Shown here piece after piece: positions 9,266-21,200 of a DNA stretch of 64,000 nucleotides; the first letter of the stretch is position 1, and every line of letters starts with the position of its first letter. Under the pieces are notes generated by a model. The model had not been told where the DNA came from and ran no database searches. It saw only the letters and a list, made by a program, of their open reading frames with translations. The DNA comes from a virus: the IMG/VR virus record IMGVR_UViG_3300036945_000458, positions 1-64,000 of that record. One strand, 5' to 3'. Made by a program: the position numbers and the translations under genes.

Positions 9266-12200
9266 ATGCCAATTTTTAATGACGAACTTTTAAGTGGTGG
9301 GGTTAATAGAGACACTGAAATAGTTACTGGCCCTTTAGGATCTCCTGTTACTAGACAACTTAATACTAACTTAGGAGGATACACTCCACGACAAGCAGGT
9401 ACAGGATTGTCACTTGCTGAGTTGGCAAAAATGAGAACTGGTAATACAAGTGATTTTGATTCTCCATTTCAAATGGTTCCTAAATCAGAATTGCTGGAGA
9501 ATAAAAGATATGCATTGTATGAGAGAGATAAAGATCTTGAGAACATATATGGATTGCAACAAGGTTGGGGAGCTCAATTAGGAAATGGTTTTGTTAAAAT
9601 GGCAGCCACTGCAGTAGGTACTTTTGCACAAAGTTTTGCTACAATCCCTAATACTATTGCTTCTATTCAAGGAGGTATGAAAGAATTATCAGGAGGAGAA
9701 GATGGATATGAAGGAGCTATTGATAATTGGTTAAAAAACATTGAAGATATATTCCCTAACTATTATACTAGACAAGAACAAGAAAGTCCTTTCTTAGCAG
9801 CTATTCCTGGGTTTTCAGGATCTGCAAACTTTTGGGGAGATAAGATTGTTAAGAACATTGGTTTCACTGTAGGAGCAATTGGTGGGGCAGTAGCACAAGA
9901 TGCTATTGTGGGACTTGCTACAGGAGGGATTGGAGAAATTCCATTGATTGCTAGTCAAATTGGTAAAGCTTCTTTATGGTTAAATAAAATTTTTGCAGGA
10001 ACAAATAAGGTTGATAGGGTATTGGATCTTGCAAGGGCTGCTGGTAAATCAGAAAGTCAATTACTAACTATCCAAAAACTTGGACAAGCAGCTGCTGCTG
10101 TAAAAGTTACTAATGGTGCAAGATATGCATTAGGACTGTATGGCTCTTCAAGAACAGAAGCTGCTGTAGAAGCTAGAGATGGTTTCAGACAAGTTAAGGA
10201 TGAATTATTACGTCAATATAAAGTTCAGAACTTTGGAGCTGATCCAACTCCAGCTGAATTAGAAGAAATAGAAAACACTGCAACAGATGCTATGAATACT
10301 AGATTTGGTATTAACATGGCACTCTTAACTGTATCAAATGCCATTCAGTTTGATAATTTATTTAAATCGTTTACTGTTGCTAGTAAATCAGGAATTCAAG
10401 GAAGCATCACTAAAGAAATTGAACAGGCAGGAAAGATTGGACTTAAAGAAGGATCTTTAGATGTATTTGAACAAAAGGCTGCTACTGGATTAGCAGGAAG
10501 AGTTTGGGAAACTGTTAGACCTAAAATGGCTAACATTTTTACAGAAGGTGTTTATGAAGAAGGTGGACAGTTTGCTGCTGAGAGAGGTACGTATGATTAC
10601 TATACAAGAAAGTATAGAGATCCTAGTAAAGGAAAGAATGTTGAAACTTGGAATAGTTTAAATGAAGTTATAAGTTCTACTACTAAAGGATTGTCTGATC
10701 AATTCAATACCACTCAAGGTATTGAGAACATGCTTGTTGGTGGAATATCTGCAATGATTACTGGTGGTATCATGGGCAAGATAGATCAAGTTAAAGGTAG
10801 AGGTAAAGAAGCTAGATTGCAACATGCTATTAATTCTTTGAACCAATATGGTTTAACAGGTATATTAGATCAGAAATATACAGACACTCTTAATGCTGTA
10901 AACATTGCTAAGGAAATGGATGAGGCAGCTAAGAGTGATAATATATTTAAATACAAAAACTTAAAACATGATATGTTCTTTGGTTTTGTTAAGTCACGTG
11001 TTTCTACAGGAATGCATGACGTAACAATTGAGCAATTGAATATGTTGAAAGACTTGTCCAAAGAAGAGTTTGAAAAAACTTTTGGTATGGACTTCAGCAC
11101 TTCAAACAGAGAAACTGTTGCTGCATATGTAGACAAGATGATCTCTTCTGCAAATAACATTCATGATACAATCACAGCATTAGATGCAACATTCCAGAAT
11201 CCTTTTAAAAATGTTGTAAATCCAGAAACTCCTGAAGATGTAGTTAGTGCACAAAACTTTAAAACATTTAATGATTGGAAAACTGATTTGGCATATTATG
11301 CTAGTGTTGCTCCAGATATAAATGATAGATTGAACTCAATCAACCAAGATGTTATTACAATAAACCCTTTATTGAATAATGATATTCTTGCAACACTTAC
11401 TCGTTCTGATACATTACTTGACTTGAGTAAACAATATGAAGAGCAAGCAGACCAGTTAAGTAAAACCATTACAGACTTTACAACTCCTGAAGATAAGAGA
11501 AGAATCAAAAATCAAGTAAAGGAGTTACGTACACTATCTGAAAAAATAAATCTGGCTAAGAATAACCAAAATTTAGATTTAAAATTATTCAATCAATTAT
11601 TAAATTTTGAATTGAATGGCAGAGATTCTAAAAAAGATGCAATCATACCTAATGAAAAATCTCTTGAGTTATTCAAATTTGGTGTTGATATAAATCGAAA
11701 CAATATACTTAAAGAAGAAGTTTCAGATATCTATGATAAATTAAGTGACAAAGAAGGTTTTGAAAAATATTTTGCACAAGCACAAGACATTGCTAATCAA
11801 GCTGTACCTGAACCTGAAACAATTGACACAGAAGCTGAGGAAGTTACAGATCCTGTATATGATTTTAAAAACTCAAAAGGAGTTGCAGAATCACCAGAGA
11901 TTGGTAGAGAGTATGAATTACCTTCTGTAAAATCAGCTAAGGTTAGAAAGATGGGAGAGGACAGATTTAAAGTGACAGCTCCTAATGGTGATGTTACATT
12001 CTATCCTACAAGAGAGAAAGCAAAAGAAGTAGCTGATGAAATGAATATGGATTTGGCTGACTTAACTAAAGTTAAAGTTATAGCCACCAATCCTGATGGC
12101 ACTGTTAAAGTGGAGGACCTTGCTGGTAATATCCAGAACATCAGTCCTGCACAACTTGCAGGATATGAGAGATTACAATCTGATCAAGAAAAGTTAACTA

Positions 12201-15200
12201 AGGATAAAGAACAACTTGATGAAGAACAAAAGAAAATAGAACTCGACTCTCCTGAAGTGGCTACAGGTGATCCAACAACAGAAGTAATCAACACACAAGA
12301 GGTTACTGTTACATTAGAACCTATTGAAGAAAGTTATTTAAAAGATGAGAGTATCTATTTCATCTCTGGAACATCTCCTTCTGAAAACGAATCTAATTCT
12401 GAAAATGCTGCTATACATATTAGAAACTCAAGAGAGTTTTTAAACAATGCTAAGAACTTTAAAAATAGAGACAACCTTCGTGCTATAATGGTTACAGCAA
12501 AACAATTAGAAGCATTGAACCTTAATGGTGTTGCACAGATATCATATGGTGTTCCATTGGATACACCACTGTCTGATATTCAAGATATATTTGATGTAGA
12601 TAAAGGGTTAGTCCTTCAGTTGTTTGTAGATCAAGATGAACAAACAGGTGAGCTACATGTTGTAAATAAAAATGGTGAACGTATTGGAAAGTTAGGTGAT
12701 GAAGGAATTAATGTTGCTGATGCAATATTCCAAACAATGCCTACAACAGAATTGTACTACACATACACAGATCCTAAAACAGGACAAAGAGTTCCTAGAT
12801 TTAGAGAGAATCAAAGAGCTACATTTGAGAGAAGAGCAAAAGCTTGGGAAGCAAAACGAAGAGAATTATTCAATGCTCCTGGAAAGTCTTACAAAATATT
12901 CAGTTTCACAATCTCTAGAGGATTACCTTTTACAGCTAGAGATAATAATGGACAATTCAAAAGAAGTGTTGTAGGTGGTGTATTGATTCCTGAAGAAGTG
13001 ATTCCTAAAATAGAAACACTTATTCAATTTTCTAAAGAAGGAACTGTATCACATCAAGGACGACTTATTTCATTCCCTACAGGAAGACCTGTATTACAAT
13101 ATGGTGATACGTTGGAGTTCTTGAACAATACTAAATTTGGAAGAACTAAAGCTATTGTTATTTATGAAATAATAAAAGCAATGGCTGATGACATCAAAGC
13201 TAAGTCTGATGCAAACCAAAAGGTTACAATTAATCCAGTATTTACAAACTTCTTACAAAATCTTTTATATTGGAAAAAAGGTGGAGCCACACAAAATCAA
13301 ATCTATGTAGATACAATAGGTATGAATATCTCTTTGGGAGGTGTGAATTATCCTATTACACAAATTGCTGACTATGCTAAACAAATAGTAGATCAGTTAA
13401 CTGATACATATCATAACGTAAATGGTAACACACTTAAATTTAATTTCCACAAACCTTTCATAGAATACTATATAGAGGACAACCAAATTAAAAATAGACA
13501 GTGGACAAACTATCAAGAGTATTTATTGGGTTCTAAAACTCCAGATGGAAAATCTAGAAATGAAGAAACCACTCCTCTTGTTACAAACACTTTACCTCCT
13601 ACATCAAGCGTTCCTTATACACATAAGCAGAAGTATGCTACAATGAACGACCTTGATCTTCCTATTCAGAACATCCCTGAAACAGAAGCACCTGCTCCAC
13701 CTGTAGCACCTACACCAGCTGCACCAGCTGCTGCTACAACATCAACAAAGATTGGTGAGTATGAAATGAATGGTCAAACACCAAACACATTTCCATTTGC
13801 AAGTGGTCCAGTTGAGTTTACAGGAACTGTAGATGCCCAAGGTAATATTGCAGTAGATGTTAAGTCAAATGATACAATAAAAAATGCTGCAGAGAATGCA
13901 GCTACATTAGCTACAATAGATAATGTATTACAACAAACAGGTAAGTTCAATGCTGAAGATAGTGCAGAAGAACGTGTTGCAACATTTGTAGCAGATAAAC
14001 TTATTGTTGAATTAGTGAACTTACAAAAAGCTGAAGCTGCTAAAGCTGAACAACAAAAACCTGAAGAAAAGAAAGAAGAAGTTTCTGATATAGAAGCTAA
14101 AAAAGCTGATATAGAAAAAAGAAAACGAGAAGAATTGGCAAAGTTATCAGAGCCAAGACCTGTTACTTTGAAAGAAGAAGATCTTCCTGAAGATATGCCT
14201 GAAAAAGGTAGACATGCTGTTTATAGATTATTATTAGATTTTGCAGCAAGTATATATCGTGTTGATCCAATAAGCGAAGAAGCTTTACTAAACGATGAAG
14301 GATATTATTGGTTACAAAAACTTGGTGGAAATTCTTATCAATTTATAGGTAAGCCTAGAATGGCATACAAAAAATTATTAGAAGAAAAAGAGCAAATAGA
14401 TTCGTCATTATATAAACGTGATAAAGAAGAAATAATTGCTAAATATAATGCAGAACTAGCTGCTTTAGAAGGCAAAGAAGTTCAACCACCTATTAATGAT
14501 AAACCTCTTGATACAGATGAGATAGAGTCTATCGATGATCCATATATGCGTGTTGCTAATGGTGATTTGAAGAAAGGTGTAATGGACAGCAATGATGTTG
14601 AAATATTAAAAGCATGGCAGGCAGAAAATCTTCAAGGTATTCCATTAGAAATATTAGAAAATCTTGTTAACACATTTGATAATGAGAAAGCATTTGGTGT
14701 GTTTGAAGATGGTGTAGCTAAGTTTTACAAAGCTGGACCAAGATCAGCACCATACCACGAGCTCTTTCACGCTATATGGAGAAACTTCCTTACACCTGAA
14801 CAGAGAGAAGCTCTTACACAAGAGTTTAGAAACAAGTCTGGTAAGTTTACAGATAGAGCTTCAGGTAAGAAAATCAACTATGCTGATGCTACAGACGAAC
14901 AAGTAGAAGAAAGATATGCTGATGACTTTGGTGAATTCAAAGCAGGGAAACTTCCTGCTAGAACACTAACAGAAAGAGTATTGAAATTCTTTAGAAACAT
15001 CATTGAGTTTGTTAAAAAGTTTGTAGGCAAACCTTCTTTGAAAAAAGATTTGTTCAAAGCAATTAATGAAGGTAAGTTTAAAGACTACAAACTTCCTGAG
15101 AATGTAAAAGAACAAGCTCCTGCATACATGCGTATTCCTGGATTAACAGAATCACAAGTGTATGAAATAGTTGAAGATATGAAAGTTCATACTTCAGGAT

Positions 15201-18200
15201 ATATATTTGGTAAGGATAAAAAAGCATTGTACAACATAAAAGAAATCACAGGACAACAAATCTATGATAGATTGGTAGATGTGTACAAGCAGAAAAAAAT
15301 ATACGATCAACTTGGAGAAGAACGTTTCAATCAATTATTTATAAGATTGACAGAATCGTTTCGTCCAATGCGTATTAACATTAATGCTGAAGAAGTTGCC
15401 AGCATCAATGATGAAAACTCAAGCAGCACATTATATGCACCTGAGCCATTCTCTGTAGATTCAAAAAAGAATGCTCCATTTGCAATTAAGTTTATTGCAT
15501 CTACGCTTCCTCAGACAATTCCAATGAACCAGGAAAACAGTAGTATGCTAGAGATGCCTAAGAGATTAGAAACAGCAAAACTAAAAAGTTTCAAACTTGT
15601 TCCTTTCAGTAAAGTGTATGCTACTTTGATGAATAAACTATCTAACACTTCAAATGTGAAGTTGTTAGAAAAAAGATTATTGGAACTTGCAAAAGCAGAA
15701 TCTGAATATGTAAGATTCTATAAAAACATAGGTGGAGATATTGAGAATGGATATATTCCTTTTGAAAACTTCAAAGATGAAGATTGGAAACTATTCATTG
15801 AGTTCTATCAAACATTCACCAAACAAAAACCAGAAGCACTTGTTCAGTATGTAATGGAGGATGAAGTTTTCACAGCTCCTGCTAATCAGTTTACTGCTAG
15901 CAAAGAAGTTGAAAGAACTTGGTTTGATACAATGAAAACAATTTCTAAGGATAGAAAATCACTTATCAAACTTGACAATAAGATATACAAAGTTGATGTA
16001 AATGCATTCCCTACTAGTGTTCCAAAAACTGCAGAAGAAATGATTGCATTCTTGGAAACATTAGGTGTGGACTTCCCTATACAAGAATATAAAAAATTAA
16101 AACTCACAAAACTATCTACAGATAAGAAATCAGATAGAGATAGATTTAGTGATGCTGTATCAGGAATATATACATATTTAAAAAAGACTCCAGACATTGC
16201 TACAATTAAAGGTAAGACATTAGGTATCAATAACCAATTGTCCATCTTGTCAGGACTATATGTAAAAGTTACAAATCCTATCACTGAGAACACTCACTAT
16301 GGTGTAGAAGGAAACAAACTTCAAGACTATACAGAGAGCAATGCTCCATCTGTTTTTGAAAATGAATTTAATGAGTCAGCTAATTTAGAACAACTTAAAA
16401 AACTAAGACCAGAATTAAATGATGTGTTTAGTGAGAATAGTGTTGTTCTTAAATCAGGAGGAGAGTTCTACAATAAAGATGGTGAGAAGATAAAAAGCTT
16501 CAAAGTTTCATATATCGAGGGAGAGAAAAATACTAACACAGATAAAGGAACTGTTACAACAAATCTTTCTTTAGGAAGAAGATTTACACAAGAGTTAAAT
16601 CAAAACCTAAATGGTAGATATTACATATTGATTCCTGCTGAATCTGCAACAGAGTGGGAAATTAATCTTGGTAATCATGTGTCATTCTCTGATTTGAAAT
16701 CAAACAAAGGATGGACACAGGTATATAAAATATTTGATGGTTATCTATCAGATGAAATTGGATTAGCCCTTGATGCAGATAACAGAGAGAAATTGAAAAG
16801 TGTTGGTAATAAAGCAAAAGAACTTCGTTTCATGAAGGATATTTTGCCTGACATAATTGTTAAGAATCTACATTCAATGTTGGCATCAGACACTGTTCCA
16901 AGAGCAGATATTGATCAATATGTAAAAGATAATGCTGACGCAATACATCAATCTGTAAAAGCATTTATACTATCTACAGTAGAAGATACAAAAGGTGAAT
17001 TAATAAATAATAACCAAATCAGAAGAAGAGAGTCTGGATATATTTACAGAAATCTTGATAATACATTCATCAATAGAGAGAATGAAACTAGTGCTGATAA
17101 ATTAAACAAATCTGATCTTACAGAAGAAGATTTAAATAATGTATTGACATTTGCTAACGTTAATTACATCATCAATAATATTGAACTTCACAAAATCTTA
17201 TTTGGTGATCCATATCAGTTTGCTGTGAAGAATGGAAAACTAGATGAGACTAAACGTATTAAATCTTTCCTATCTCCAAGAAGAATAACTTTTGATACTC
17301 CAGAGTACAACACTTTCTTGAACACTAAGGAATATAGTCGTGCAGGTGAAATTGAATTAGAAGCTCCTAATGCTGAGAAAGGAACTTTTGGAGATCTTGG
17401 ATACCACTTACATAAACCATATGCTAATACAGTTACGTTGCAAGATGTTGATATTGTTGGTAGCGTTGCTTTAATGGAAGGAGTTAGCCAAGAATTAAAA
17501 GATGCATTTAGTAGAACTAATGAAGCAGATGCTGCATCTATCATAAAAGATTTAACATACAGAGAAGTAAAACTAAAAAATCGTCAATGGTCTAATGAAG
17601 CTGAAGAATGGCATCAATGGCAAATGGCTTGGACCAGACAAAACCATCCTGAATATAAATATACAAATGAGGCACTGAGAAAACAGGATGAGAAATTAGT
17701 AGAATCTCCTGAGCCTAAATACACATTAGATGTATTAAAACCTATTGTAACAGGAAACAAATACAACAAGAACTACTTTAACCAAGTGTTAGATAAGTTC
17801 TCTCAAATGCCTATGTACTATAGTATGGTGAAAGGTACTAATCTTGAAAAGCTTTACACTAAGATGTGGAAAGAAGATACAGACTATGTAATCATGCAGA
17901 GTGGTAGAAAAGAGGGTATTGAAGAAATGCATCCATTATATGTAGATGGTCAGTTCAACGATGCTGCATTTAACAATAACATCCAAGTGCCTTGGAAAGC
18001 TTATGGTATCCAAGTGGAGAATGCATACGAAGGTGTTAAGTCTCAGACAAGAGGATCTCAAATGATAAAGATCATCAGTATGGACATGTTTGATGCTGGT
18101 GAAGAAGTTATGCCAGGTGCAAAACAAGAGTATGATAGATACAATAGAATCTTAGATGCAGTTCATCAGAATGCTTACAACACACTCATCTCTGAACTTG

Positions 18201-21200
18201 GACTAGAAGATTTAGGTACATCATTCAGGTTAGTAAACAATGATTCTATAGCAAGAACTTTACAAGCAGAGTTATTCAAAAGAGAACTATCTGAGAATGC
18301 AAAAGATACATTGAAGCGTGATGCAAATGGAGAATTTGTAATTCCATTTGAAGCATCTCCTATGTATAAAAAAATCAAAGATGTTCTCTATTCTATGATT
18401 GAGAAATCATTGCTTTCTCCAAAGATGTCAGGTAGCTCTCACGTACAAGCTCCTGTGACATTGTGGGAAAATGCTAAAAAGGGAAGAGAGTTAGTATTAG
18501 CTAGAAGAGATGATAAAGGAAAACTAATTTCCTACAGTAAAATATCTAGAGAAGAGTTTGAGAAACTTTCTGAAGAAAAAAAGAAAGACGTTAAACTTAC
18601 AAGTGGTGCTCTTAAGTTCTATGAAAATGAAGATGGAAAAAGACACTGTGAAGTATTAATTCCTGCTTGGTTTAAAGATAAATTAAAAGGTAAATTCAAA
18701 AGCGATAAAGAGTTGATGACTTACCTAAACAATCATCCTGATGGTAAAAAGATTTTATCAGGTATAGGGTTTCGTATTCCTACACAAGCTACCTCTTCTA
18801 TAGATGTGTTTGTTGTTAAAGGATTCCTTCCAGCATACATGGGAACAACAGTTATTGTTCCTTCAGAGATTACAACTAAATCAGGATCTGACTTTGATAT
18901 TGATAAATTGAACATGTACCTTAAGTCTATATACATAGATGCGAAAGGAGATATTCAATTAGTATCATACAAAGGATCTGAAGAAGCTACAAAAGAATTC
19001 TATAGCAAAGTTTACGATGATACAATCAAAGCAGAGATTGAGAAAATAAGAAAAAGTGACAACTATAGAGAAGACTTGTACAAGATATTAGATACATTAG
19101 AAACAAACAGTCTTCTAAGTAAAGAACAGAAGAAGTTCTATGATACGCATGAGACAGTTATTAATGAAATAATTTCTCAAGCTGATGATCTTGATATGAT
19201 TCCTTCAGAATACATACTCAAACAAATAACAAATCAAGCTCAGAAAGAAGTTAAGGCAACTGAGAAGTTATTAGATAGCACATTCAAAGAAAAGTTTGTA
19301 AACGACATGTACAAAAAATCTTTGGAGAATGAGCTGTATGATTCTATGGAGAAGCTTCTAACATTACCACAAAACTTCTTACGACTTATTTCTCCTGTAA
19401 CAGATGGAGGACTTTCTAAAGTTGCAGATGAGATGGATGCACTTGTTGGTTATGATGAGTCAAAAATTAAAAACAGACTACTTAGTAGAACATACATGAC
19501 TACTCTTAGACATCAATACTTGATTGCTAAGAAATGGGTAGGTATTGCTGCTACAAACATTACAGGAAACTCTAATGCACAGAAGAGCAAAGTGATCATA
19601 GACTTAGATAGAGTTTATAATAGACTAAACTACCAAGACCAACAAGTATTGTATAATGATAAAATACTTCTTCCACATAACACTGTGGATGTGGATGGTA
19701 AGTCTTATGCAACTATATCAAAAATAAAAGTAGCTAATTCTGATAAATACATTTCTGATAGACTTTCTGGATATGCTACATCTTTTGTGGATGTTGCAAA
19801 CAATCCATTCATCATGAAGATTGTTAAATCTAATTTGATTGTAAGCACATTCATGTTCTTAGAAAGAATTGGTGCAGGAGAGCACACTATATTCTTCTTG
19901 AATCAACCAATCATTGCAGAGTATTTGAAGTATCTTGACAATATAGATTCTAAATCATTATTCAGTAGAGGTAATATAGATAACTTCACTACGTCATTTT
20001 TCATGGATAAAAATGTATCTAGTGAAATAAAACCTATACAAGGAAATGAATTCTATGATCTTGATAACTTGAAACAAAACATCAAGGATTATTATGCTAC
20101 AGATGGTAAAAGCTTAACTCCTGAAAAGGCACGTGAACAAAATTTAATCTTTGATGAGTTCTTGAAATATGCTAAGATGGCAGAGCACTTGTTTGACTTT
20201 AGTCAAGCTACTAACTACGATACAAGTAGATTTAGAAGTGGTGAATCATTTCGTAGAAAGAGACTAAGAACACAAATTGCAAGAGAGAAAAACATATTTA
20301 CATCTGTTGATAATTTATTCAAATCAACTTTTCTTGGTAAACAAAAAGACCTAGTTGAAAAGAGTATGCAAAGTATGGGAGCTATCTTCAAACTTGAAGA
20401 AGATAGATTCTCAATCATTACAGACTCTGTATTAAGACCTTTCCAAGAAAATAAATATTTAAGTAACGATGACTTTGACACTATTGCTAGCAAAGTGAAA
20501 GCATCTTTCTTAGACTATATAGTTCAAGTTAAATTAGGAATGAACACTCCTGCATTATTGACTGGTGAGAATTCTGTTGCTAGTCAATTATTAAAAGCAA
20601 GAGAGGCAAACAAAGATGTTAAGATATTACATGATCTTGAACCAACCTTGTCAGATAGAATAGATGGTGCAAAAAGCATTAGACTAAGAGCTAATTTAAA
20701 AGAAGCTAGCGATGAGAATTTGTTTATTGAGATGATGAGAGAGTTGAAAGAAATCAACCCTACATTATTCAATAACATAATCAAAGTTGCAAGACTGCAA
20801 GGTTCATACCAATCAGCTATCTCGATAAACAATGTTATGCCTGTAGATGATTTTGCTGAAGATATTAAGGGCATCTTTAATACGTTGGTTGCTTCAGATG
20901 ATATTAGAGCTTTTAAAAATGGCTGGTTCCAAAGAAACAATTGGAAAGATGACGCTATTTTCCCTGAATTAAAAAATACAAAATTTGCTTTTCCTGTAGA
21001 TAATGCAGGAGCAATAGTTGATGAACCTATAGGAGAAGATCCATATGGAAATTTAATTTATCAATATACGTCTAATTTGTTTCCATACATTCCAAGTTTA
21101 GGAGTGGATGCAAGTAACAGAGGAATTCTTTTACTACATAGTAAGTATGACACATTTAATGGAGCTAATGAAGACTATTTAAAAGTTCCTAGAGTTGTAC

